Below are positions 45,689-58,735 of a DNA stretch of 64,000 bases, piece after piece. The stretch spans positions 434,001 to 498,000 of the forward strand of contig JAHRBS010000011.1 of NCBI GenBank assembly GCA_024305745.1. Reading direction: 5' to 3'. The position numbers and the translations under genes are program-made. The first letter of the stretch is position 1. Each line of letters opens with the position of its first letter. The notes under the pieces are model-generated. The model made no database searches. It was not told the DNA's origin and worked only from the letters and a program-made list of their open reading frames with translations. The DNA comes from Polyporus tsugae (taxonomy: Eukaryota > Basidiomycota > Agaricomycetes > Polyporales > Polyporaceae).

Positions 45689-46165
45689 TGTTACCACCTT
45701 GTATGCCGTCTTATCTTTTCCCCTTTGACATTCCTATCTCGCTCTCGCCCCTGCATGACTTCCGGGTTCAACCCCGCTGTACTCTTACTAGGCGCGTGAT
45801 CACAACATCACGTGTTAGCTATTGTCCTCGATCCGGACCATCCCACGCTATTGTCCTTCTCAGTACAATAGGCCTCCCCTTCTCGGTTACTCCTTTGTTC
45901 TCTGTTCACTGTAGGGTTCCGTTACCTCAGTTCCACTATTGTTTCTGTTACCTACATAAGACGAGACCCCCATGTACTTTTCCCTAGTTTGACCTCTTGA
46001 ATCTATTGAGGTTCTCACTCCCCACTGAACCCTTGAGTGTCTGTCCCCTGGCCAGTCGCTACTCAGAACCTCTGACACAACAAACACTGCTTAACTCCCT
46101 CGTCATCCTCTGCCCACTTTGAGAGTGCGCACCTCTGACCCCACACTGAGAACCTCGTCGTAACA
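45689..46165 (+). repeat. 5' LTR of gypsy copy 2
   Basis: 477 bp, TGTTAC...GTAACA. It shares GCCGTCTT, GACATTCC and ATCTCGCT with the 5' LTR of copy 1, but CCCACGCT and GAGTGTCTG with its own 3' LTR. Confidence 0.93.
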
Positions 46166-46215
46166 TTGGGTCAAACTCTTTCTCCTGCCGACTTATCCAA
46201 GTCTAGGCAATAACC

Positions 46216-47616
46216 GTGGCTCCCCCGACACAAAGCATCAGACGTCCCCCAAGTAACTCTACTCTTGGAGAAGATGACGTCTGGTACCTCTACGATCGAC
46301 ACATCGTATTTAACGGTACTCATTGGGTCTATACTACTAGAGAAGACAGATATCTCCTTGAAAGAACCTCCAGAGTTAACCCTACAGAGTGGCCCCAGGG
46401 ATCTCTAGAGAATTCCAGTCAAATCCCTGTGGCGTTCCCGAACCTCAGTCGAAACCCCACCCCCAAAGCTTCCCCCTCACTCTCAGCTATTCCCCTAGCC
46501 ACTGCTCTAACCCTAGCCAGCGAAGGAATCAGTCGCCGCACACCACCTCCAGTATCCCCCATCATTCCCCCACCCAAACTTCTGACATCAGGAAGTGGTG
46601 CCAACCCGAGACAAGTAATCAACCTCAACTCACCCCCGAAACCCAAGATCCCCATGTCCAACACGCAGTCACCTCCCATAACTGGTACCCCCACGGTACG
46701 ACCCAGCAAACAAAAGATCCGCCCACCTCCAGACTTCTCGGGAGACCGCACGCAAGCAGCTCTGTTCTTTAACACCTGCCGAACCTACCTACGCATCAAT
46801 GCAGCATCCTATCCTAACAATGAAGAAAGGATCATCTTTATCTTGTCGTTCCTGGAAGGGGGCACTGCTGGACCATGGAAGGAAGTGTTGATGAGAGAAG
46901 CATATGAGATTGATGACCAGGGCACGGAAGTGGGATTTGGAACCTTCAACGCCTTCAAAGCAAAGTTCTTTGCCGCCTTCCAACCCCTATCTCCAGCTGC
47001 CAACTGCATCACCCAGATGAAAGCAATGAAACAGACGGGGTCAGCAGAAGACTACGTCGCCCAGTTCCGTCCCATTGCCGCCAAATCCACCGTCACAGAC
47101 CTAGACGTCCTCTCGGACTACTTCCTCACAGGCCTTAACTCCAGTCTGATCAAGAACATCATGACTGTCGAGAAGCTGCCGACCTCAATCGAGGGGTACT
47201 ACGAACTCGCTGTATGTTTGGACATGCAATGGCGCAAGGCAAATGAGTACACCAAGCAGACCAAGCCTACCCAACCACTGTCAAACAAGACCCCGGTGTC
47301 AACTGGATCCTTCCCTGTTCGACTTCGAAAACTCACCGACGAAGAACGAGCCTACTTCAGGGAAAAAGGAATCTGCTTCAGATGCCACACCGAAGGTCAC
47401 ATTGCCCGGGACTGCAAGGGCACCCCCTTTACCCCCTCCAATACCAAGAACCCCACACCACCCCTGCCTCGCAAGATCCGCATTGTCACCACCAAGTCTG
47501 CTGAAACCCCCACCCCTGTTGAACCTTCCATTGCCTGCATTAGAGCCATCTATGCCTCTCTTTCCAATGCTGAAAAGGAAGAGGTGATAAACATTGCGGA
47601 AGCGGAGGGTTTTTGA
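46216..47616 (+). CDS. gag: Gag polyprotein, gypsy copy 2 (466 aa)
   Basis: Open, with the same domain order as the Gag at 11719-13119: P/S-rich N-terminus, capsid-like domain and CCHC knuckle CFRCHTEGHIARDC. It differs by two residues, REDR for REDG near residue 44 and AFPN for ASPN near residue 73. It ends on the same GGGTTTT heptamer (47607-47613). Confidence 0.93.
   Translation: MAPPTQSIRRPPSNSTLGEDDVWYLYDRHIVFNGTHWVYTTREDRYLLERTSRVNPTEWPQGSLENSSQIPVAFPNLSRNPTPKASPSLSAIPLATALTLASEGISRRTPPPVSPIIPPPKLLTSGSGANPRQVINLNSPPKPKIPMSNTQSPPITGTPTVRPSKQKIRPPPDFSGDRTQAALFFNTCRTYLRINAASYPNNEERIIFILSFLEGGTAGPWKEVLMREAYEIDDQGTEVGFGTFNAFKAKFFAAFQPLSPAANCITQMKAMKQTGSAEDYVAQFRPIAAKSTVTDLDVLSDYFLTGLNSSLIKNIMTVEKLPTSIEGYYELAVCLDMQWRKANEYTKQTKPTQPLSNKTPVSTGSFPVRLRKLTDEERAYFREKGICFRCHTEGHIARDCKGTPFTPSNTKNPTPPLPRKIRIVTTKSAETPTPVEPSIACIRAIYASLSNAEKEEVINIAEAEGF
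47607..47613 (+). promoter_or_regulatory. Candidate -1 frameshift heptamer, copy 2
   Basis: G GGT TTT directly before the Gag TGA, identical to 13110-13116. Confidence 0.55.
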
Positions 47617-50600
47617 ATGGGTCGACAGTACCGATGTCTGGATGACCCCAAATTATGGTCTCTCCTGTAATTGTAGCAGAGATATCCAACCAATCTATGC
47701 GGATTCCTGTCTCTATCACAAATGACCGAATCATCGAAACCCATGCCCTAGTTGACTCCGGAGCAGGAGGGATCTTCATTGATCACAGTTTTGCCCTTGC
47801 TCAAGGGCTCCCATGCTCCAAGCTGCTATCACCCATCCCAGTATTCAATGTCGATGGTACACCCAATCAACAGGGCTTCATAACCCACTGTGTACGAAAG
47901 GACCTGACCATTGCTGGACTCACCCAACACACTCGATTTCTGGTAACCGCACTGGGCAACGAGCACATCATTCTCGGCCTACCCTGGCTTCGTCAAACCA
48001 ATGCCAAGGTGGACTGGCAGCAAGGCCTAGTCGACTTTGCCAACCCGGAATCCCCACCTCTACCAACCCCCTCACCATTCAAACCAAAGCAACCCACGGT
48101 AGAAATGGTACCAGATCAGGGAGACGAAAGACAAACTTCCCCACACTGCAAAGAGGAAGAGACCTCTCCAGAAGAAGACAAGTCACACGATCCACTCCTA
48201 GAGCTGGCCCCAGATGAACTCCTTATCTCATATATCCACGGCAAACCAGTCATCAGCATCTTCCAACCTGATGAACCTCCTGTCATACGGGACATTCCCT
48301 TTGACCTACACAACGGCCATACCGGCCCAGTTACTATTGGACGATGTACACATTGGAAATCACTGCTAGGCCTTCCACGGTTCTCCATAGGACAACAGAC
48401 TTGGGTTGTAGGCAAACTCAACCCGGCTATGGAAATGGCACAGAAACTCCATGAAGGCGAGAAAGCCCGTTCTTTTGAGGACATGGTACCCGACCTCTAC
48501 CATGACTACAGAGACATCTTTGAGAAAAAAGCGGCAGAGCGGTTCCCTGAATCCCGACCTTATGACCATGCTATCGATCTCAAATCTGACTTCGTCCCCT
48601 GGAACTGCAAAGTCTATCTCCTCTCTCCAAAGGAGCAGACTGCGCTTGACAAATTCATTGACGAGAACCTGCGCAAAGGCTATATCAGACCTTCAAAATC
48701 CCCCCAAGCCTCACCTTTCTTCTTTGTCTCAAAGAAAGATGGATCCCTCAGACCCTGCCAAGACTACCGCTATCTCAATGAAGGAACTATCAAGAATTTG
48801 TACCCGCTCCCACTAGTCCAAGAGCTCGTCGACAAATTTCAAGGAGCGACAATCTTCTCAAAAATGGACTTGCGGTCTGGCTACAACAATGTTCGGATCA
48901 AAGAAGGACATCAATGGAAGGCAGCGTTCAAATGCTCTAAAGGATTATTCAAACCCACCATTATGTTCTTTGGGCTATGTAACTCTCCTCCCACATTCCA
49001 AGAGATGATGAACAACATCTTCTACGACATAATTGATGAAGGCTAGATGGTTATCTACATGGATGATATCCTTATCTTTTCAAAGGACCCCAAGACCCAC
49101 GCTGCATAGACTCTTCGGGTTCTCCAACAACTCCGCAACAATGACCTGTTTTTCAAGCCCGAGAAATGCTTCTTCGATGTCCAGGAGGTGGAATTCCTTG
49201 GCCTCATCATCAAACCCGGCATTGTTGCCATGGACCCCACCAAACTTCAGGGAATTCAGGACTGGCCTGTCCCCACCTCCGTCAAGGGAGTGAGGTCATT
49301 CCTTGGATTTGGTAACTTCTACCGATGGTTCATCTCACATTACTCGGATCTGGCACGCCCGCTTCATGACCTCACCAAGAAGGACAACTCACGTTTGACA
49401 AACTCAAGTCCAAATTCATGGAGTCCCCAGTCCTTATACTTCCCGACAAGACCAAACCATTCACCATTGAGTCTGATGCCTCCAAGTTCGCGACGGGTGC
49501 AGTGTTAAGACAAGCCGACGCTAATGGAGACATGCATCCATGTGCCTACTTGTCAAAATCATTCGATGCAGCCCAACGGAATTACAAAATCTACGATCGA
49601 GAACTCCTGGGTATTGTCCGCACCTTGGAAGAATGGCGACACTATCTGGAAGGCAGTCCACACCCCATTGAAGTCCTCTCCGACCACCAGAATCTTACCT
49701 ACTTTCGCACAGCACGAAAGGTCAATTGGCGACAAGCGCAATGGAGTTTATTCTTATCCCTCTTTGACCTCAAACTTTGACACATTCCTGGCATGTGAAT
49801 GATACAATCAGACACCTTATCACATCTCCAACATCTGAATCTGGAAACAAACGACAATGACTCCACTATAATTCTACCAAGCCATCTCTTTGTTGCTCCA
49901 CTAGACACAGCCCTTGCTGAACGCATCCGCACTACCCAGGCAAAGGACAAGGTGGTGCTGGATGCCCTTGCCGCAGTCAAAGACGGCTTGGTACTCCCTA
50001 TGCGATCTACTCTGGCAGACTGGGCATTCGAAGATGGATTGGTGTTTTTCCAGCGTCGGTGCTACGTCCCTCCCGAGGAGAGCCTACAGCGGGAAATTGT
50101 CAGGCGATATCATGACCTGCGCCCAATGGGCCATCCGGGACAGTTTGGAACCCTGGAACTACTACAACGTCATTACTGGTGGCCTGGCACGTCTGTCTTT
50201 GTCCGGAACTATGTTCATGGCTGTGCAATCTGTCAACAAACCAAAGTCAACGCACATCCAACCGTTCCACCGCTTATGCCCATCCCGGCGAAACTGGATG
50301 CCAACCCCTTCAAAACGGTGTCTATGGACTTCATCACAGACCTTCCCCCGTCAGGGGGCATTGACGCCCTCATGGTCATGGCAGACCATGACTCTACAAA
50401 GGGGATGGTTCTTATTGGGTGCACAAAGACCATCGATGCTATGGGCACCACCCTACTCTACCACCAACATGTCTACAAATGATTTGGACTCCCATCGCGC
50501 ATCATATCGGATCGTGGACCTCAGTTTGCAGCCAAAGTGTTCCAAGAACTTACTTGCTTGGTCGGCTCCAAATCCTCCCTACGTACAGCCTACCACCCAG

Positions 50601-51355
50601 AAACTGATGGAGGAACAGAGCGGATGAATCAGGAAATAGAGGCTTATCTCCGAGCATTCTGCGCCAGTCACTCAGAAGACTGGGCCACCTACCTCCCCGA
50701 TATTGAGTTTATGCACAACCAACGCACTGCACAAGGACACAACACATCCCCATTCTATGTAATGATGGGCTACAATCCCCGGGCCATTCCATCTGTCTTC
50801 CCCAAGACTCCAGTTCCCTCAGTTGAACTACACCTTGATAATCTCTGGAAAGTCCGAGAAGAAGCCCTAGCAGCCCATGAGCTAGCACGGCAGTGCATGG
50901 CCGAACGTATCACGAGGGGCTTCACCCCGTTCAAACTAGGACAGAAGGTATGGCTTGAAGCCAAGAACTTCCGATTCACCACCGACCACAAGAAACTGGC
51001 TATGAAAAGACAAGGACCATTTGAAATCATCGAGGTCCTGGGTCCGCTGACCTATCAGCTACAGCTACCGCAGCAATGGAGGAAACATCCTGTGTTCCAC
51101 GCCACCCTCCTGACCCCTTATCATGAAAACGACACACATGGTCCCAACTTCCCCCTTCCCCCTCCTGACCTGATAGAAGGGGAAGAAGAATACGAAGTAG
51201 AAGCCATCGTTGGACATTGGAAGCACTTCGGCCGAATGGCATATCTAGTCAAGTGGGTGGGATACTCTACTGCGGAAAATTCCTGGGAACCAGAGTCCAA
51301 CCTCCGGAACACTCCCAATATCCTAATGGCCTATAAAAAGACCCATTGTATGTGA
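47610..51355 (+). pseudogene. pol: Pol polyprotein, gypsy copy 2, inactivated
   Basis: Same domains as copy 1. Stops at 47643, 49044, 49107, 49778, 49796 and 50480, and a frame break near 49387, sit at exactly the homologous codons. Private changes include DSGAGG for DSGAEG in the protease, YDIIDEG for YDMIDEG in RT and MAYKKTHC for LAYKKTYC after the chromodomain. The YMDD and D-D-E motifs are otherwise retained. Confidence 0.93.
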
Positions 51356-51391
51356 CCGACTCTCCGGAATCCCCCCTAGCAACTCCCAAAC

Positions 51392-52108
51392 ATGTCCTCC
51401 TCCCCTCTCAACATTGCTGCTGTCTCCTTCCCCGTACTCCGTGCCTCTATGGCCGATCTCCTCCAGAACCTCATCTCGCTCAGCCCTCCCGATTACCACA
51501 TCCTCCTCAGACAGATCCAAGACAATGAACCCCTATCCCACACCATCGATGCCGCTCGCCAGGCGGACATTGCCCTCTGTCTTTGCAAAAAGGCCATTAA
51601 CACCATCAGTTTCGCGAAGGAGGACCTCCAGGAGTGCAAGTTCTGACTGGCTAACACCCTCAAAGCCATCATCGACGTCCTCCACCAGTCCCCGCTTGGG
51701 TCCCAGATCCCTGGCAAGTTCTACGAGCGGTACGGCTATGCCCCTCCCATCGAACATACCCCCAAGGGACCCAAGCACGAGGAAGCAGAGCACAAGGACC
51801 CTCCCCCAAACTCCCCCACATGCAGCCTGGACCTACCTCCGTGGCGTCGTCGCTCCCCTCGCCAATCTACCCAAACAGCGACCACGCAGTCCGAGGCTAG
51901 CGCGTCTTGGTCCTCCTCCTGCCGCACTCACCGACAGAGCGCCCAGTCCTCTCCTCCTCACCCCACGCTGCAGCAGCGTATCTCCTCCCCTACCAGATCA
52001 CACCACTCTGGCGAGTCAGACTTCTCCGATGTCCCCTTAGACCACTACCGTCATTCAATAGAGGCCACGTTTGGCCATGACGATGACGGCGAGGTCATCT
52101 ACGCCTAG
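51392..52108 (+). pseudogene. ORF3 of gypsy copy 2, one in-frame stop
   Basis: 238 codons with the same TGA (51644-51646) as copy 1 and only a V-to-I type change (KAIID for KAIVD). It lies between pol and the purine tract before the 3' LTR. Confidence 0.6.
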
Positions 52109-52141
52109 CTTCGGAGCAGCCAGGCCATAGACAGGGGGTAA

Positions 52142-52618
52142 TGTTACCACCTTGTATGCCATCTTATCTTTTCCCCTTTGACGTTCCTATCTTGCTCTCG
52201 CCCCTGCATGACTTCCGGGTTCAACCCCGCTGTACTCTTACTAGGCGCGTGATCACAACATCACGTGTTAGCTATTGTCCTCGATCCGGACCATCCCACG
52301 CTATTGTCCTTCTCAGTACAATAGCCCTCCCCTTCTTGGTTACTCCTTTGTTCTCTGTTCACTGTAGGGTTCCGTTACCTCAGTTCCACTATTGTTTCTG
52401 TTACCTACATAAGACGAGACCCCCATGTACTTTTCCCTAGTTTGACCTCTTGAATCTATTGAGGTTCTCACTCCCCACTGAACCCTTGAGTGTCTGTCCC
52501 CTGGCCAGTCGCTACTCAGAACCTCTGACACAACAAACACTGCTTAACTCCCTCGTCATCCTCTGCCCATTTTGGGGGTGCGCACCTCTGACCACCCACT
52601 GAGAACCTCGTTGTAACA
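52142..52618 (+). repeat. 3' LTR of gypsy copy 2
   Basis: 477 bp. It shares GCCATCTT, GACGTTCC and ATCTTGCT with the 3' LTR of copy 1. It also has private changes (AATAGCCC, TTCTTGG, CATTTTGGGGG). Confidence 0.93.
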
Positions 52619-55600
52619 CCACCCTGAGTACTTCAGATGTACATTCAGCCCCTGCCGGCCAGTCGGAAATGCATGAGAGACAAGCACAAGTATTAAAGAC
52701 CGGTCAGATATGCAGATTCCCTGCCCTGCTTCCTGGGGAGAATTGCGGCAATTTGAAGATCCCACTCCACCCATCAAACAATTCTGGAAATGTATTTTGC
52801 AGTGCCTTGGTGGTTGACAGCATCATGAGCATCTAAGGAATGATGGCGTGAGATGCAAACACTGGGAAGCCACCTGCGGAGGCCTAGAATGGCCCCTCCG
52901 TCCCTGGCTGGACACCCCGGGGAAGGCCTTCCATATGGTTTTACTGCAGTGGGACAAATTTGGCCGTACAATCATAGTTATCAGGTAGTGCAACACCATG
53001 GAATATATACCTTTGGTGTGTTAACAAGAGACACAAGGCTCAGCTGTGGTGCATCCGGTGATGTTCCTAGTTACATACCACTTACCAATGTTCCACCTTC
53101 TAGTACCCACAATACAAGGTTGCGGCTACCCTGTTCGGCAACATTTCAATTGGCATTTTCCCATGTAATGCCAACAATGGGTGCCGCAGAGTTGTTGCCC
53201 CAAAATGCCCCGATTGCCTCTCATAAAAGGCCCCTGATGGGCAAGGCCGCAGCAGATTGTCGGACTGATCCCTCCCAAACACTTTGCCATTCAACTCATC
53301 ATCTTCATGCTGCACCACCTCCGCCGGTTTCTGCGAGATCTTTGTCTGTCTTGCTTCACTGCTAAAGTAAGTGTGTCATCGCAGCCTTCAAGGCAGTTTC
53401 CGAAGTTGAATCTATCGCTTCAGCCCAAGCCTTTGGAGCAGGGCAGGGCCATAGTGATAGGGTACAGCCAGGAACAACACCAAATGTTCGCCCAAAAACC
53501 CTTGGGGGATGGGCTCACCGAGGAGGACCATTGCTGTATTGCCAATATTGTTGCAAGTTTAGAGACCGAGGAGGAGGAAACGGCTCCGGGCGACGACCTC
53601 CCACCAGTCCCTGACCCCCCAGCAGCAGCATAGGCCTGGAAGAAGGGCTTCCGTCAATCTGGTTTTGCGATGCAACTGCAGTGAGTCCCACGGCTTAGCA
53701 TATGTCTTATTGTCGCGATCTCATCCGCTTGTCTAGCTAAGGGTTGGGCGTCATACTGGCACGGATGTTCGGTCTGAGCAATCCCTTCCCTGCTGTCTGT
53801 AGTCGCCTTTTGCACCTTGTTTCTCAGAACACCTCTCGGAGGCCAAGGGAGTTTATCTAGACATTAATGCAGAACCTCCTTTCGGGCAGTGCCGCCTTTT
53901 TGTAGCAGAAGGATGGACTTCTGGACTGTTTGGTAGCCTGTTGCCGGAAAAATTCACAATCGCCAGGTGGTGAGAGGTCGCCGGCAGTGAGGGGTCACTG
54001 GCTGGCACTGTAAGCTCACCTCTAACCTTACAGGTATTTCAAACAAAGACAGGGGATAACAGTTATGGCGCAATGCACTGGCAAGGAAGAAGGAGGCAGT
54101 ATATCTGGTAAATATCGAGGTTACTTGTGAACGGTATCCAATTGCGGCCGCATCGGAATGGGACACCTTGAAACCTCCTGCAGCCTGGAGAGTGGTCCCC
54201 ATCTGAAGTGTCCGGGCTACACCTATGCTAGATTCATATACCTATGGGAGAACTGCAAAGGGTCGGGGATTGGTATACATCCTGCAGCCTGGAATTAAAC
54301 CCTGTGGTGAAAAATGGTGCTCAGTTGTGGAGGTGAAATCAACCTTTCTTTTAGAGCAGCCCAATGCTTGCTCCTCCACTTGTGATTACAAGTGTTTGGC
54401 ATGTCCCCGAACTCGGTAATGTTGCATTTGTGACCATGGATGTCGAGGTCATATTTCTGACTGAACCCGTTGTCCACCCACCACCCTGTGGGCTGGAAGG
54501 TAGAGCAGCCCATGGAGCATGAAGCACCGGAACAGCGCCTGGTGAACTATCACATCATTCTTTGAAACATCGGCTACCTATATCGGGGAAGAATATAGAC
54601 CATGGGTGTTCGCTCCCCGCTACATTCTAGCTTGCCGGTGGAGGAACGGTGCCGCACCGCCAGCGCGCAAGGCCGCTGGCAGAGCCCTGGTGACACAATC
54701 CTAAGAAGCAAAATACTCAGTGGCCTTTTAAACCCATCTGTTGAGTCAATTTCAAAGACGGGCGTATTGTCTCTGATGGAATGGTTTTGATGCTATCTGT
54801 GTAACAGCCTCAGAGTGTGAAGGGTGATGGCCAAGTAGAGTCTTCTGGACATGGGAATGCCTGCACTATTACCAGTATGAAATTTTGTCAGAAGACAAAC
54901 ACATATGTTCCACTCACCGTGAAATGGTTAAGAATGCAGCATTTGAACCACTCAGAAAAACCACAAGCTGCAGCACTGATGTCCCGCAGCAGCATGGCAG
55001 AGCTATTGCCCAAACAAGAAAGGCATCTAATCCCCGCTGCCTGCTGACTCCAGATGCCCATTCTGGACTACAACTTTCCAACCTGTCCACTGGCAGTGGA
55101 TAGCCAGCAGCCTCACCACCTTACTTATCCCCTGCCCAGCGGCGGTGCGCTTATAACGATGTTCCCCTCATTAGGCTAGAGATGCACCCATCCATGTATT
55201 TTATTGAACCTCTTGTCAGCTTACTTTGGTTGCCATTTGTGGGGGGGAAGATCCATGAAGATATGATGTGACTATATGTGTTTGGGTTTGGGCACACGCG
55301 GGGTTGGCCTAATGCCATCTGGCCGGAGATACTGCAATGTTTTCAATGCCACGTGCGATGCACAACTTTGCATACTTTCCATTACCTAGCAAGCTAATAA
55401 TGCCATTGATAAGGGAACCATTTACATGAGGCCACTATGGCAAGGGCAGTGTAGTTATTCCACACCAGGTCATCTCCAGTGGGCCGCACAGGGGCCGAGT
55501 AATAGTGACTGGCCAGAAATGTAAAATATGGTGGCCTACAACGGTCGGTTATGTGGGCGAGATATACTAGGAATACGAGGTAATAGTGGGATGGTAGTGG

Positions 55601-56485
55601 ATGGCTAGCATGTTCGGTAAGTAAGGGGGAATACTGTCGCAGTTATGGCTTCTGGCCGGTTAGAATTGGCACCCCCATGTTCACTCAATCTCACTGACTG
55701 GCCGGATTTCCAAAAATCTTTAAGGCAGCTGACAGCCCACCGTCAAGCTACAATCGCTGAGTGCCGACTTCTAGTACGGGTGTTTGGAGGTGGTTGAGGG
55801 CTAGGGCCAAAAAGAAGGGCCGGGGTTTAGTCATCAGGAAAAACCCCAAAACCTATTGGGCCATATTTACCAATAATTCAAGCCATTAGGGTGTTAGTCT
55901 AATTTGCTTAGTCCCCAGCTAATAAGGTTACAATAGAACTGTTAGTACATGTTATTAGGGTATTAGAATTTGGGAACAATGGTTCATTAATGAGGACTAA
56001 TGGCAGCATTATTTGATGAAATAGCACACATTTGAGGTTTGCGAGAACAGCGATATAATCATTGCTACTCGACTGCTATACAACACGACTACACAGCCAT
56101 GGGAATAACGAGCAAGACATCTACCAAAGGTAATGACTATGCTGGGATATAAATGGCGGCAGCGGAGGGCAACAGGCACACAGATGGCACTCAACTCGGA
56201 GTGTGTACTACTAGTGTGGCCGTCAAATAAATACAAGCACTGGCAAACGGGAATGAGCAACGGGATAAACAAGTGGGTTGTCTGTGGCAAAATGTCAATA
56301 CAGCACCTGTGGCGGAGTAAAGGATGTACTTCAGATGGTGAACATTCAGAATCATGCATAATAGAGGAAATGAAGGAGGATACTATGGCAGAACAACATA
56401 GTTAACCAAGCGGCTTCTCTGAACGTGAACATTAGTCCAAACCATGCAACAGGGCCACATAATGCATTAGATCCGGCACCAAGGA
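52619..56485. other. Long stretch without a recognised gene
   Basis: Several frames of 60-170 codons exist but none shows a family or splice pattern. The most protein-like is 53307-53633 (+), ending in an acidic, proline-rich tail (ETEEEETAPGDDLPP). The segment 55.8-56.0 kb is AT-rich with TTAGGGT/ATTAGGGT words. This is probably old repeat DNA. Confidence 0.4.
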
Positions 56486-58735
56486 CTAGTCCGTGTCCAT
56501 GTTCGCAAAGTCGACCTGATCTAGAGCCGTGCCGCCCGGAGCCACTGCGGCAGCTGTGGGAGGCATGATGCCGCTGTAGAAAGAGTCTTGGTTAGGTGGC
56601 AGCATGAGTAGCAATGAGAAGGCAATGGAACGTACATAGCCTCCCTATAGAGGTGATGCATCATGGCATGGTAGCCCCGCACATTCTTGTTCTTGATACT
56701 AGAGAGAAGGAGGATGTGTTCATTGTAAGCATCAGCAAATGCATCAGCTGAGAAGGCCACGGGCTTGTGGATTCCGGTCTTCCACTCAGACAGCGCAGCA
56801 TGGATCTACAAGATGCAAGCTGTGAGGTCGCAGCATGGTGGGGAGGAGTCGAGTTTAATTGGAGGAGGCTTACTGCGGCACCCACAAGTGCAACCATCAG
56901 CATCGGCATCTCCTTCTCTTCAGCTTGAGGCATTTGGTCCATAGATGACTGGAAGCGGTCAGGGTTCTTGGCAGCAATCGATGTAGGACCATTGCAGAAG
57001 GCAAGGTGTAAAAGATGGCAGACGATCGCACCCTTGTTCGGAGCAGACCAAGTGACGGACTTCTTCTCGGCCTGGAAGAAGGACAAGGCTTGTATGGATG
57101 CAGACACTGATGCTGAGGGGTACATACCGTGTACAAGAAAGGATAGACATATGCGAGATGGTAGAATAGCCATTCGACCTTCTCCTTGCACTCTCCAGGC
57201 GAAAGCCCGTAGAAGGCAACAACCTGAGCATCAGCAAGCATCTTGATGCCACCACGGAAGGTGCTCATGTGTTGCTTCGGCTAGAAGATCGTGAGCATGT
57301 CATAACTGGAACCAAAGGAAACAGATTTGCGCACGTACCAGAGCCGAGAGCGTGCACGTAAAGTCTTTGTCGGTCTGGAGGTGCTCCTGGAGGCCGATGA
57401 AGCTGAGTGAGTGAGCAGCACCGGCGATGACACGCAACCATGCTATCACGTCAGGAAAGCCGTTTTCAAATGCCAGGTAACGGTCGAGGTCGCCAATGGT
57501 ATGCCTGACTGTGCTGCGAATATTCTCCTCTTGCACCATGAGTTGGAAAGTGCCACCGGGTTGCGTCGGGGGTACAATAACATATTCAGCTGCCAGCTTG
57601 TCTTGCAGCTGGCCTGCAGTATTTGGAGGTGCCTGCGGCTGATGGACTGTGGCCGCGATGGGAGGGGAAGGCAGTGGTGGGGCAGCAAAAATGTTGTCGC
57701 CATCGTAGTCATCGTCGTCCGGCGGGGGGAAGTTATCAGACTGATGGGGAGGAGCAGACGAGCTGGAGGCACCATGGTGGGCAGATGTCAAATGTGGGTG
57801 AGGGTGAACAACAAAGCCGAGATGGGAGGGGATCGAAACAGAGCTGGCAGCGGGTGTCAGCGTCTTCACAACCTGGTTCATGACATGCACGTGAACTTCC
57901 TCGGCGAAAGCGGAGAGGTCGAAGTTTGAGGGAAGCCCCGCTGACATGCCAGGGTGCGACTTGGCAATAGTGGCAAGGAGCATGTTCTTCCACACAGATT
58001 GCTAATGGTAGACAAGACATGAGTGCGAGAAGATAGACCCATGCATATGCATGACCAGGGAGCAGGAGCACTGACCTCGAGTAGCAGCTTGGCCTTGGGC
58101 CCACGTGTCGCCGATGCCTGTGTGAAAAGAAGCATAAGTGCGTAATAGTAATGGGCCGGTGTGGCAGTGTGTGCACAAACCTTGTTCGACTTGGCTTTGC
58201 TAGCCTTTCCGCCGCCGGTGGCGCCAGACATCTGCCCCTCCTTTTTTCCCACCTGGTCAGCATTGGCATCGTCTTCAGTGTCGACCGTGTACTCCTTGCT
58301 CGGGAGCTCTCCGTCATCTTACTCGTCGGGCTCGAACTCGGACCCAGATGAACCTGAGTTGTCAAGGTCTTTGACAGACAGCTGGTAACTCTGGTTAGTC
58401 ATTGTGGCTGCTCTGGGGGGACGGGCAGGGGTCTTTGCTGCTCCAGCGATGTTGGACTGGCCCTTGGCTGACATTTTCTTCTCTCTACAAACAGGTCTCT
58501 GTAATGCAAGTCCAAACATATACAGTCAATAGGAAATCCCCCAATGTAGAGGAATCGGAACATACCTCGACAGTGAGCATTTTGGCGAGTGCATCAGCCT
58601 CGGCGTCTGAGCGCAGCTCGTCATCTGAGTCCGAATGGGTACCATCGCAGTTGTCTTTGTCCAGTGCAGCGTGACAATTCTCAGAGTCGGACTCGACTGC
58701 ACTCGCCTCTCCGCCGTCTTTAGATCCTTCAGGAG
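56486..58735 (-). pseudogene. DUF6532-like protein gene with one in-frame stop
   Basis: Multi-exon minus-strand gene. An acidic N-terminus (GGEASAVESDSEN, DSDDELRSDAEAD) is followed by SVKDLDNSGSSGSEFEPDE-stop-DDGELPS (TAA, complement of 58319-58321). The frame is clearly coding on both sides of this stop. Then GQMSGATGGG and the domain core: KNMLLATIAKSHPGMS, RYLAFENGFPDVIAWL, VAFYGLSPGECKEKVEWLFY, NKGAIVCHLLHLAFCNGPTS and SADAFADAYNEHILLLSSIK. It ends FANMDTD-stop. The order matches my recollection of DUF6532, a domain of unknown function expanded in Agaricomycetes. The 5' end is interrupted by the MITE at 58736. Function is unknown. Confidence 0.65.
58728..58735. repeat. 8-bp target duplication of the hAT MITE, left
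   Basis: TTCAGGAG precedes the MITE and is repeated exactly at 59354-59361. Confidence 0.9.

Larger units (their letters stand above)
45689..52618 (+). mobile_element. Ty3/gypsy chromovirus, copy 2
   Basis: 6930 bp, collinear with copy 1 at an offset of 34497, then 34496 after a 1-base loss in a C run near 51372. Only about a dozen internal differences from copy 1 were seen, and all seven inactivating lesions in pol, plus the ORF3 stop, are shared. The flanks are GCTCC on the left and CCACC on the right, so no exact 5-bp target duplication exists. Confidence 0.95.

Noticed and set aside
55800..56000. Interstitial telomere repeats from TTAGGGT words
   Set aside because: The words are scattered and irregular in AT-rich DNA, with no tandem array.
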